NCBI RefSeq assembly: GCF_000204055.1
Contig: NW_006768793.1
Span: forward strand, 463,983-527,982
DNA length: 64,000 bases
Direction of reading: 5' to 3'
DNA from: Melampsora larici-populina 98AG31
Taxonomy: Eukaryota; Basidiomycota; Pucciniomycetes; Pucciniales; Melampsoraceae
Shown here: positions 22,858 to 34,098 of the stretch, piece after piece
How the letters are laid out: the number at the start of each line of letters is the position of its first letter
Numbering within the stretch: position 1 is the first letter of the stretch
Program-made: the position numbers and the translations under genes
The notes under the pieces: model-generated
Seen by the model: the letters and a program-made list of their open reading frames with translations, nothing else
The model's database searches: none
What the model was told of the DNA's origin: nothing

Positions 22858-25724
22858 CTATTCTGACAGCATGGTATCATCAGCTTTCTCATGTGCTTTA
22901 TGTCCCCAGCGATATCGAGAGGGCCTTTTTTGAAGAACATCAGCCTCAAGATTATGTGCTAGCTTGCGTCTTCCAACTTCCAACACATCGAGCGGCATAT
23001 CGTGGCTCTGCATATGCTGGGAATCCATTTCCGCCAAGTAGTCTTGAGCTACCCGCTGGAATTGAGCCATGGTCGCCTCGTTGATCTTGTGATCGTGTTT
23101 CTGATATATCGGTTGTAGTCCAGATCGGATCTTGAGTTGTTGAATTAGCTTGCGCAGCTGACCGGTTTTAGGCTGAATTAGTTATTCGAAATGAAACAGT
23201 TGTCTCACACACGTACAAATGGAATATTATTTGAAATGTCATTCATTAATTTTTCAATATCTGTGCCATTACCCTATAATAATATTGAAAGAAATAAAAT
23301 ATAATGACTATAATCAATTTTGGGATATCCAATAAGTTTGTGTAAACAGACTGACCGCGCGATTGTAAAAGAACTTCAGCCAGTAATTCATAGTTTCTAA
23401 GAAGAAGTCAGTAGCTACAAAATGACCCTGGCCGTCCCTGGTCGGAATAAGCATGCAGTGTTTGATTAAAGTGGCTAATGGTTTTGGGAGATCATGCTCC
23501 ACTAAATTGATGAATCGAGTGATATGTCGAGCATAGCGAGGGAGGCCTTTCACACCATGAGCCATTAGAGACCATAATTTCCACATGGAAATACATCGTC
23601 CAATATCTCCACATTGCATAGCTTCGTCAGTCTCAACAACAGTTGCAAAATCTCGAATTCGTAATCTTAGGTTGTAGCCTTTCTTATTACCAGACACACG
23701 TGCTTTTTTTAAAGCACGTGGCGAGCAGAATTCATTATAGCATTTTTCAATCAACTTCTCCGCAACCCCTTCTTTTGAAAAGTCTGGTGGCCCTTCTTTG
23801 GATTCTTCGGTTATGATTTGCCTGTAAATTATGTACCACGCTAGCTTAAACTGTATCCCAATTATCAGTATAGAAATAAGAAATAAACTTACCTCAAACA
23901 GAAAGTGAGGGTAGCCATGTGTATCTGATGAATCGCTTGTAGGACCTGGTTAAAATCCATTTTCGCAGGTGGTTTACGTATTGAGCCTCCTAATGACTGC
24001 CACCATCGCCAGGCCCCAGTATCATTCTTCACACCAGGAGTACCCCAGTGCTCGCAAAGGATTGCTTGTGCAACATTCCACAGAGTATGAGAAGCGCCAA
24101 AGATTGTAATCAGATTTTGACCGGTATCGACATCGGAACCCGCTGGGAAGAGCTTCTTTCTCAAACTTTCAATCGCTTGACAAGTGGCCACATCACCATT
24201 AACCACCTGAATACGACTAGCACTTAATTCACGTGCTACACCGGTCTGTTGCAAAATACCGTCAAAAACATGACTAATTCCTTCGGCCGAGTTTTCTGAA
24301 CAATCAAGCATCTTTAGCATATAAATCTCCGGATTGTATCGAGGGATTTCTTCGATCGGTGGTGGCTTTGAAGGGAGTTTGGTTGAAGGGCGTGGACCGT
24401 CGCCAATGATGTATTTATATAAACACTTTGTCAGCTGTGATTTAAGTGAAGCTTTCCAAGTGAGCTGTTCTTGAACGGTTGGCAAGAATGTCCATAACCG
24501 AACAGGTTTTTCTTGTGCTGTGTCGTGGTAAGCAAGGAATTTCTTCAAGTTACAGCTTTCAGACAATGGATCCATCGTTTGGGCTAAGTGAGGTGGGATC
24601 ACATGGACATAGCCATATGTCCCTCGAAAAATCCATTGGTTTCCATCCACCCGTGCCTTTGACAAACGTCTCAGTAGGTCAATATTGTCGAAACAGATCA
24701 TCGGAGGAAAGGTATGATTTTTCCTCATTACACGCTTCAGTTTGGCCTCATTAATGTCTCGTAATCTCCTCAATGCTTTTGTTGCTGTATCTCGTGAGCT
24801 ACATAGGCCAATTGTGTGCAAATAAGAGTTCATACGTTCGGATACCCCCACCGCTAAGAAAGTCAATGCGTTATGCAGTTGAAGCCCGTTTTGTCGCCGA
24901 TTTTTTGCAAAAGCAACCATAGCACAAGTGGTACCGGCAATCTGGGAGATTTAGTCAATCATCTGGACCATATTATCAAACAAAATCACTCAGTACTCAC
25001 TAGGCGAGCACGAGTTTTTAGTTTATCTTGATGATTATGCTTTTTTGCATACAAAACGCCCTCTCGATGATTGATAATATCAAGATCATCCTCGGCGCCT
25101 TCTTCAGCTTGAGGTCCTTTGGTTTCGTCGTCAGAGTCATCGTTCCCAGTATTCTCTCCAGCTCTCAAAATCAATCCTCTGTCAGTGTTAGTCGCCGAGC
25201 CCAATAGCTTTGATTCGATTAAGGTATGTAAGAAATCCATGCTTTCCTTCACCTGTGTTGCACGTTTCACCATCTGATCTTCCTCAAAAAAATTTAGGGA
25301 AATGGCATCTGCCTTGTAGAACGAACCACCAGGATATTCACCCACAGGTAGGTTCTCGGAATCCACATAGAATTGAGCCTTCCGTACGTGTGTTCCAATT
25401 TGTCAGCATATAAATGCAGTGTTTATTAACCCAAACTGTAGTTACCTCGTCCAGGATGAATTGCCTCCAAATCATTCTGCCATTGGCACCCGAGGAATTG
25501 AGTAGGTCCTTGATATCGCGGACAATGTCCAATGTTGACTTTGATCCTTTGTTTGCCCAAAGACGACGCTTCACATTTAGCACAGGGTCGTTTGCGGACA
25601 AAAAAGCATGCACAAACTCCTTTGGATATATTCGTGGTTTGTGGTCCTCTAGAGTTTGACATATTGAGACTGTCATGCGGGTTATGTAAGGCCGAGACTG
25701 AATACTGCACTCTCTTTGCTTCAT
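22858..25724 (-). CDS. DUF6589-like protein, candidate transposase of the mobile element
   Basis: Large protein of roughly 800 aa assembled from about six exons. The first exon, from ATG at 25724, ends ILDE and splices to AQFYVDSENLP. The second ends KTRAR-L and splices to IAGTTCAMVAFAKNRRQN. The long exon to 23889 contains SERMNSYLHTIGLCSS, VDGNQWIFRGTYG, LDCSENSAEGISHVFDGIL, VVNGDVATCQAI and FGASHTLWNVAQAI. A further exon (about 23330-23810) and two short ones follow, ending KADDTMLSE at 22860. The layout of a helical N-terminus, then a GD motif, then a W/H-N motif resembles DUF6589 proteins, which are multicopy in basidiomycetes. The Asp and Glu in DCSE and the Asp in NGD could be catalytic if this is an RNase H-like fold, but that is inference. 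An acidic linker (EEGAEDDLD) sits near residue 180. Confidence 0.72.
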
Positions 25725-26161
25725 GTTTATCCAGGCTTTGGTGTTGAGATGATCAAAGTTTGTGTGGGGATGATCAAAGGTTGGGAAATGGCTAAATAAA
25801 GTTAAATGACTGCAACTTTAAAAAATTGCTTGCACACTCATTGATCACACCTGTTCAGGCATTTCTTCGGATTCTCACTGGAAACCTAATGATCAAAAAT
25901 TTTCATGCAGACCATTTCTAGCTCAGCTTTGCGTGGGATGGGCGACCGAGCGGCGGCCACGCACCATGCGCAATTAGGCGCGCATTTGTGGGTACTTAAT
26001 TTTATGTTAGGATGCTCAAAAGTTTTGAAACTCGAATTAGATGAAATTTTCTTGCAACGCGGGTCTGACATATTAAGTCGTAGTGAGGCCCACATTTACA
26101 AGAGCTCCTTGGAGCGACTTCACTCAAGGGAAGTGGTGCTGGAAGTGACACGTGCTTGTGT

Positions 26162-26350
26162 AGAAGGCTCAGCAGAGGCACTCCTGAATTTCATGCAACC
26201 TTTTACGATGTTTAAAGCCCTCACAAAGGGATTTCAAGCAAAAGTGCTCGAAATTCCTGCTGGTCTCAGGCCAAGCTCGGGGTGTATGCCCTAAGCCCCT
26301 CTTCGAGAGCGGACGTGGCCGCGTCGGAAGAGGGGCTTATGTTAAGCTTA
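26162..26350 (-). repeat. Right TIR of the RecQ/DUF6589 element
   Basis: Inverse of 20098-20286. The differences seen are T versus G in the CCCTTTTTGAGGG stretch and A versus T in TTGCAAGAAATTC. It ends CTTATGTTAAGCTTA, followed by the GGACTTGGT duplication at 26351-26359. Confidence 0.92.
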
Positions 26351-26359
26351 GGACTTGGT

Positions 26360-27012
26360 TAAGTATCAATTTCAATCCTTTATGTATGTATCCTAACTTT
26401 CCCCCCCTTTTTTTGGATTTATGATCATACATATCGTGATAAGATTGTGCGAAGACCACTAATATGAATGTAATCCCCACCAAACGGGCCCTTGACACTT
26501 TGACTAATCTGAAGACTCTTTTGAACTCGATGGATTGGATCGTCCCATATCATAATACATTTTCATGATACTCTAATCCAAGTGACTCGGAATTCGTACT
26601 TTCAAACAAAACAAAACTTTATCGGAACGGAAAAAGTCATGATCAAACACCCATAACATTCCAGGACATTTTACAATCCCGATCCAACAAAACGCTTGAT
26701 GTCTTGAGCCTGAACTTGGAAAACAAAACGAAAAAACAAAGGTGCATGGATGATTTGTAAAACCTCGCTTGAGCTGCAATTCACTCACGCGAGAGTTCCA
26801 AGTTCAGTGTACAATATTCCAGATGGATGACCAGATGAACTGCGTCAAGATTTTCCTAAATCGACTCCTATCAAATAAGAAATTTAGTATAATCCCTCAT
26901 CACATCATTCAAGGTTTCAAGTCTATGGATCTCCTGATTTTGTTTTCATTCTTTTGTTTTTCGTAAAAAAAAATAAAGTGTCATTTTATAAATCTATATA
27001 GTGATTCTAACG
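26360..27012. other. Upstream region of carboxylesterase 2
   Basis: AT-rich DNA between the transposon end and the esterase start, with no gene seen. It probably holds the esterase promoter, but I cannot single out a convincing element. Confidence 0.4.
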
Positions 27013-29852
27013 ATGTTGAAGAAACTAAGCTTTCTAGTGTTGGCGAGTGGTGTGACAATCGCATGGTGGTATCGAAGGAATTCAACATCAGGTAAGTAAA
27101 AATGATCTCCTTGTGGGTTTCTTGATCCGTTTACATTGTTTCTTTTAGGACCTGTTGTTGGTTTGGACTATGGCTCATTTCGAGGAAAGAGTTTGCATAC
27201 ACATGGTATTGAACAATTTTTTGGGATTCCATATGTCAGTGAATCTTTCAAAAGATCAGTCTGGTGATGTATGTATTAACTTCTATCTGCTTAAAAAGGC
27301 TGAACCACCAGTTGGAGAAAGACGGTTTACGAATCCGATTCCACCTCTTAGAACTTATTGGAATCATGACTCGACAGTAAGTCTACAAACCATCATCAAG
27401 TTCAAAGCAGATCAAGAATTTCAACAGTTTGTTTTGTTTTTGGATACTGAACTCTTTATATGAAATACGATCTTCTTAAATAACAGAAACATCCAGCAGT
27501 TTGTCCTCAACAAAGTTTAGGAGGAAATACATCTTCTATATATAAAGATTGGTTTGATAATTTAGGATTGAATCCATTGATGTATCTCAAACCATTTGGT
27601 TCTGGTCAAGAAGATTGTTTGACTGTAGACGTTTGTCAATTCTCCTAAACTGACTTCCATTCATCATTTCAATCCATCAAGACCAAGATATTTTGTCAAC
27701 TTACTTTGTTTTCCATCAATCTTTACCTCCTTTACAGGTTACTCGTCCAACCGGTTTGACAAATGACTCAAAACTTCCAGTCATTTACTTTATATGTGTG
27801 TTATGATCTAAACTCAAACTCGATGATCATCAAAACCAAAACCAAAACTAACTTAAAAAAACAGATCCTGGTGGATACAATTACGGAGCAAGTTGGGAAC
27901 TTACTGGAGTACCAATCGTGAAAAAGAGTATAGAAATGAATCTTCCAATCATCTGGGTCTCAGGAAACCATCGAACGAATGTTAAGTTTTTGATTTCCTA
28001 ATCATCATCCTTGTTTTCCTATCTATCAAATCATCATCAAGAACTGAATGATCGGTTTGGTTTGGTTTGGATTATAGGCTTTTGGATTCTTGGGTGGAAA
28101 AGAAGTTGGGAAGGCTGGGGTTGGAAATTTAGGATTAAAAGATCAAAGGTTAACTATGCAATGGATTCAAGTTTAGTATACATCATTCTTGATACATAAC
28201 TATAACTCTTTGGTTATGGAATTTCTAAAACATTAATGATTTGACTTTTTACAGAAATATATTTCACAATTTGGAGGAGATCCTGAAAAAGTAATCGTGT
28301 ATGGAGAATCATGTGAGTTTTAACCTTGAGATTCAAACTGATCTGAACCACTTGTTCGACACTGAACGCTTGAGAATTGGTTGGTCTTACATTCACATCT
28401 TAGCTGGAGCGATCTCTATCTCTCACCACCTCTTGGCTTTCAATGGAAACCTCAATGGCTTATTCCGTGGTGCGATATGTCAAAGTGGTACAGCATTACC
28501 AGTAGGAAGTAAGCATTTTTGATGAAATTTGTTTGATTAGATTCCATTAAAATTCCAATGTCTTGTCTTTGAATTCAAAGAGTTTTCAGACGGAGCTGGT
28601 CAAAAAGGTTTTGATCTTTTGGTAAATAGATTAGGATGTCAAGACTCAAATGATAAACTAGATTGTTTACGACACGCAGATCTAAAAAAGATGCAGTAAG
28701 CTCAAACTAATCTTCTTTGCATACTTGACAATTTTCGAACTGATTTTTTAACATCTTTTTTGGTTTTGAAGGAATGTGATTGATGAACTTCCTGGAACAT
28801 TTTCGTTTGGATCTTTTCCATTAACGTTTGGTCCAGCTGTTGATGGTGAATTTGTGACAGACTCTATTCAACATGCTTTGAAGAATGGTCGATGTAAGTT
28901 CTTGGAATCCAACTCTTTACCTCCATGTGATTCTGGTTAAAAAATCAAGTGCTTTGAACTACCGTTTCTTTCTTGATCGGTCTATCTAGTTGCCAAAGTT
29001 CCAGTCATCGTCACCGATGTTCAAGATGAAGGTACTATTTTGGCCATAGGATCTTACTCAGTCAAAACCGAAGATGAATTCCGAGAATGTAAGGCACAAT
29101 CAATTCACCTTTTGCAACTCTTTATAAGCCGTTCAATTCTGATCTTTCAATTTACTTCAAACACTAGTCATCAGTAAAAAAGTTCCAAAAGCAAGCCCAG
29201 AGCAAATCGAAAAAGTCTTACAACTTTGGCCATCTGATCCAACACTTGGATCACCGTTCGGTTCAGGTACCAAGAATGCAGTCACACCTGTTTACAAACA
29301 GTATTCAGCAATCTTAGGAGACTTTGGATTTCAAGTAAGAAGAATATATATGTGAAAGCTTTCAAGAGAGTTTTAGAATATTTGATTTAGGATTTAGGAT
29401 TTCTTTTTCTAATTAGGGTTTGAGAAGGTTGTTTCTTAGAGGAACTTGTGATTCGATGCCCACTTGGAGTCTTCTAGACCGAGCAGCACAACATTTTCCA
29501 GTAGTAGGTATGCAAGATTTTTTTTTCAAGGTATTTCAACCAAGAATTCAATTCTGATTTGATTTTGATTTCGGTATGGTAAGGTGCATTTCATGCATCA
29601 GATCTTCCAGCCGTTATTGGAATCACTCCAGGAAACCGATCAGAAGATTATCAAAAACGTTGGATTTCATTCGCTTATCAACTTGATCCGAATCATGAAG
29701 GATTACCTAAATGGGAAAAGTATGATGATCATCATTCATTACTTCTTATGGATCAAGATGGTTCGATTGGAATGGAACCTGATACGTTTAGAGAACATGA
29801 AATTGATTATTATTTAGAAAATTTAGAAGATTTCGTTTTTGCTTCTCCTTGA
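27013..29852 (+). CDS. Type-B carboxylesterase/lipase, copy 2 (multi-exon)
   Basis: Paralogue of the gene at 511-3235 with the same exon order. The start MLKKLSFLVLASGVTIAWWY is a signal peptide or anchor, suggesting secretion or membrane attachment. Landmarks in order are [24 protein letters not shown] (about 27610), the oxyanion-loop-like YPGGYNYGASW (Tyr codon split by an intron at about 27797), GYGESSGA-like elbow VYGESSGA (split at about 28312), FGPAVDGEFVTDS (about 28833), TDVQDEGT (about 29020) and the histidine motif GAFHASDLP (about 29588). The stop is at 29850-29852. All splice sites read as GT-AG. Third positions are strongly A/T, as in the exonuclease and hexosaminidase genes to its right and unlike copy 1. 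The middle Ala of the common GESAG signature is Ser in both copies. Confidence 0.9.
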
Positions 29853-30707
29853 TAAAATCAAAAACCTTGACTGAGGATTTCTTCTTTTTCAAATCAAAGC
29901 TTTTTTTGGTTTATACACGTTTGATTGTTTTGTTGATGTTGGTTTTCAAATCTTGTTTACTTTTGATCATTCACGATCTCACTATCTTTTCCATTGCATT
30001 ATCTTTCATGTTGTTTGATTACTACCTGTTTACTTTGTCATCGTACTTATAAGTTGTGATGATATTCAAACCGTCTCCAAACTATCAGTTTCAATTTCAC
30101 TGACACAAAACACCGTCGCGTGTTTCAAAGTTGGGATTTTAAAGTGCAATTTGATGATATACTTGTTTATAGGGTTAGTTTTCCAATTGTCCATGATCAG
30201 TCAATTAAGATTGCTTATGCTGGACGCAACACAAGAAATGCATGTCCATTTTGTAGTATACCCAATATAAAGAGACAGACCTATAAGTAAAGTAATTAGG
30301 CGGACTTTACATGAGGTTCAGAATTTGAGTTAAATCAGTCTGATGAAGGTGAGTTTCTGCAATGTTGCAAAAGGTACAACATTGCCAGGGTGATGGGCTG
30401 AACCATTTCACAGCAGGATTTGGGTTCTAGACATGAAAGATTAAAACCTTGTTTGTTTTCTTTATGGACTGGAGAGCAATTAGATCACAGAAGAAGGAAG
30501 ATTATTTTGTTAGCCAGTGAGTTGGAAGTTGCTGTGGAAATGCTGAGAAGTGGTTTGGTAATACATGCTGGAGTGGCAGTGGGGTACCGGGTGATACATA
30601 AAGACATACAGCACTCGAGAAATTGTTGATTTGTGATTTTTTTTTAAATTTTTAAATTTTTCTTTCGAATTCGATTTGAAAAGAACGAACAACAGCCAAG
30701 GACCATA
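29853..30707. other. Intergenic region
   Basis: 3' flank of esterase 2 followed by upstream DNA of the exonuclease gene. A 69-codon ORF at 30420-30629 has no support as a gene. Confidence 0.45.
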
Positions 30708-33326
30708 ATGAGCAACTCAATGACACCATCCAGTTCGACTTCCAATCCAAGACCAACTCACAGAAGAAAACATTCATCACAATCCAATCCATCTAAACCG
30801 AACCCATCACCATCACCCTCGATCAAACTCAACAGTGCAAACCCACCCTTAAAACGATTAAAATTATCATCACCTGAACTATCATCTGAATTTCCACAGA
30901 AAACAGATGAATTTATAACCAATCAACAAACTTCATTTACTATTCAAGAATCAACTCAAGATGTGATTTCTTTAAATGATGATGATCATGATGGAAATTG
31001 GTCAACTGTTTTGAATTCAAAAACTAGTAAAGGAAAATCAAAAAAACAACAAAAGTTAATTAAACACCAACAACTTCATCCTGCTGAATTTCATTTCGAT
31101 ACACGAGGGTTTAAAAATGGTCGAATCATTCAATTAAAAGTAAGTCATTCCAATCAAATCAAATCACCACAGAAAAAAGATCTTCATTTCTAACTCTTGG
31201 TTTTTTTTCTTTGGATGGATGGGGGGAATGATTAGGATGTACGTGATTTAGTACTAAATATTACAGCAGATGAAAGATCACAAGACTGGATGTTAGTAAA
31301 AGTCAGTCTGATCCGTATTCCAAACCTCTCACCAAATCCTAAACCACAAGATATCTAATCCAATCGATAATCAAACAAACAGAACAAATCCAACATCTCC
31401 AAAACAGTAGTCTTAATGATCCCAGGTATCACACCTTTAACATTGGGTGTCGAAAAACCTAACACGAATCTAGGCATGCCATTTTCAATATCAAGTCAAT
31501 CGACTCATTTACCAGCCTTTCAATCACTCTTTAGTCATGCTTGTCCAACTAAAGCAGGTGGGGATCGGTTAAGGATGTTTAGTTGTTTAAGTGTTTTTTT
31601 GACTTGTCAACTTTCGGCTTGGGCTAAAGCAAAACGTGATGAAGAAAGAAAGAAAAGTGAATTTATCTTTTTTTTTTGATTTTTTTTCTACGTTGCTTTT
31701 CAAACTCAGGAATAAATCTCTCTTCCAAATAAACTAATACTTTTCTTTTGATTTTTTTTTTTTTGATTTCTTTCAGATCAAAAAACCATTTCTTCATCTG
31801 ATCCTACACTTTTCTTATTACAAGAAGAGATCATGACAGAACAAGGTTATCCTAAACCTAATTATCCGATCCCATTAACCGCTTCCGTACGACAAACTCA
31901 AAGAGAAAAGCATCCGATGAATTCAACTCAACCCATCCCATCCACTCGATTCGAAGAATGGATTCAATCAGATGGATGGATTCAAACACCTTGGATAGAA
32001 TCACCTAAGATAGAAAGTTTAGGAAAACCATTAAAGTTAATCGGAATTGATTGTGAGATGTGTTTGACGGAGAACGGGAGTGAATTGACAAGATGTACGG
32101 TTGTAGGAAAAGATGGCAAACCGATCTTAGACGAATTAGTGAAACCTGAATCACCTATTATAAATTATTTAACAAGGTTTAGTGGGATGACGGAAAAAAG
32201 ATTACAAGGTGTTCAAACTACATTGAAAGATGTTCAAATCAAATTAAGTTCGATGATCGATTTCGATACTGTCTTGGTCGGTCATTCATTAGAATGTGAT
32301 TTAAGAGCACTTAAACTTTTACACCCTTGGGTGATCGATACCAGTGTGATTTATCAACATCCCAAAGGATTACCCATGAAACCTTCATTGAAATGGTTAG
32401 CACAGAAATGGTTAAACAAAGAGATCCAAGCCAATCCTCCACCTGGTTCGATGACTCTAGGACATGATTCAGAAGAAGATGCTAGAACGGCGATCGAATT
32501 GGTTTTAAAGAAGATGGAAAAAGGAACGGGCTTTGGAGAGTTTGTGAATGATGTGGAATCGATCTTTGAAAGGATGTCAAGAGGTACTGAACCGAAAAGA
32601 GTGGCTGTGATTGATCATGGTGGTGGGATGAATTCTTCAAAAGCTACTTCTTCAATGGTTTGTAAAACTGATGCTGAGGTATGACTTTTTTTTCTCATCC
32701 TTGCTATAACACTGCTTCGGTTGGTTGGTTTGATCATGGAGAATTAATGCAAATGTCTTGTTTGGAAAAATTTCATTATGAATTTCTTTAGGTTATTGAT
32801 GGAATGATTTCACATTTAGAGAATCATGACTTCTTGTTTGGAAGATTAATGGACTTATCACATGGACTTGGATGTAAGTCATTCCAAAAACCACTCAATC
32901 AATTCTTTGCATCCATTCTTACTAAACACCATCCTAAATTCTTCTCGTACCTAATTCCAAAAAACAACAGGGTCAAAACCACCTACACCAAAACTATCAC
33001 ACGATCTACCAACCCAAGAAGAAAGTATACCAACCCATCCGATCTGTGAATCATCCATTGAAACTCTTTACGAAAGCTTATCGAATCAAATCATCAAACT
33101 GAACGAAGCCTTACCTAAAGGAACTGCTTTGATTATCTTTACTGGTCATGATGATCCAAGAGAGATGGCTAGATTGAATGCTATGAAATCAAAGTTTGAT
33201 CAAGCTTTGAAGAACGGATCTACAACTGTTTCGGAAGAACTTAGGTGGATGAGTGCTCAGGAAAGACAATTGATTGATGAGGTTGAGAAATGTAAATTAG
33301 GAATGAGTTTTTTTAGAGTCAAATAA
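30708..33326 (+). CDS. DEDDh RNA exonuclease (REX1/REXO type)
   Basis: 3'-5' exoribonuclease of the REX1 (Rnh70)/REXO group, which in yeast trims 5S rRNA and tRNA precursors in the nucleus. The start MSNSMTPSSSTSNPRPTHRR opens a long basic Ser/Pro-rich leader, likely disordered and nuclear-targeting. Introns lie at about 31141, 31305, 31651, 32679 and 32875. The exonuclease core (about 32030-32520) shows Exo I IGIDCEMC, Exo II GHSLECDLRAL and Exo III HDSEEDARTAIELV, giving the D, E, D, H and D of a DEDDh enzyme. The stretch IDTSVIYQHPKGLPMKPSLK is typical of the family. The C-terminal exon ends CKLGMSFFRVK. The exact orthologue (REX1 versus another CEMC-type member) is not settled. Confidence 0.88.
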
Positions 33327-34098
33327 ACTTGAATAGCCTTCATCATCATCTTCATGAGACTTTTGGATTGGATTGGATTGGATTGGTTGGAGGTTTGGTC
33401 TGATTGGAACTTCTTTTATATGTTTCTTTTTTCTCGCTTTAGGATTTTATTGGATGATCTTTTCCTTCTTTCTTTTAAGAATATTGATGAATTTTGTTTA
33501 AAATAAATAAAAAAAATTGGAATTAATTAGTTTGATCAGTTTATACTTTTACCAAAAACGGAATCATTTCTCTAAAGATAAAATTAATATATATCAGATT
33601 AAAACCTAATTACATAGTTCATTTTTCACTCTTTTTTTGNNNNNNNNNNNNNNNNNNNNNNNNNNNNNNNNNNNNNNNNNNNNNNNNNNNNNNNNNNNNN
33701 NNNNNNNNNNNNNNNNNNNNNNNNNNNNNNNNNNNNNNNCAAACTGAATTCAATTTTTAAATGTTTTCATTTCTCATTCATTTTTTCCAACAAATGAGTT
33801 TATATCATAAGTAATTTAGCTGAATGAATTTTCAATAATGAAGTTTTTTTTCCTCTCTACAAAACCAAGTGTCTTTTTTGACAAATACCATACATTGATT
33901 TATAAGATTCCATTGCATATATAGTAAGATTTCATTTCTCTTTATTCAAAACATCACACCACACTATTCATTTTATTTCATTTTGATACATTCAACAAAC
34001 AAACAAAACTCCACACATTTATGAATTCATAAAACTAAAACTAAAACCAAGACTTCCACTTTTTTTACTTGACACAATTTTTTGAAAAATAACACTCT
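33327..34098. other. Convergent intergenic region with assembly gap
   Basis: Between the convergent exonuclease and hexosaminidase genes. It contains a run of 100 N at 33640-33739. The rest is AT-rich and shows no gene. Confidence 0.6.

Larger units (their letters stand above)
20098..26350. mobile_element. Complete 6.25-kb TIR transposon encoding a RecQ-like helicase and a DUF6589-like protein
   Basis: The two ends form TIRs of 189 bp (20098-20286 and 26162-26350) with about two mismatches by eye. They begin TAAGCTTAACATAAGCCCC and are flanked by a 9-bp duplication, GGACTTGGT. Only two genes lie inside, convergent and almost abutting: a RecQ-family helicase (20575-22844, +) and a protein resembling DUF6589 (22858-25724, -). 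The near-perfect TIRs and open frames suggest recent mobility. A 9-bp duplication is typical of Mutator-like elements, but neither gene looks like a MULE transposase. The DUF6589-like protein is the best transposase candidate by elimination. It could alternatively be mobilised in trans. Confidence 0.88.

Noticed and set aside
30420..30629. 69-codon + strand ORF upstream of the exonuclease
   Set aside because: No splice partner, no domain, and it sits in probable promoter DNA.
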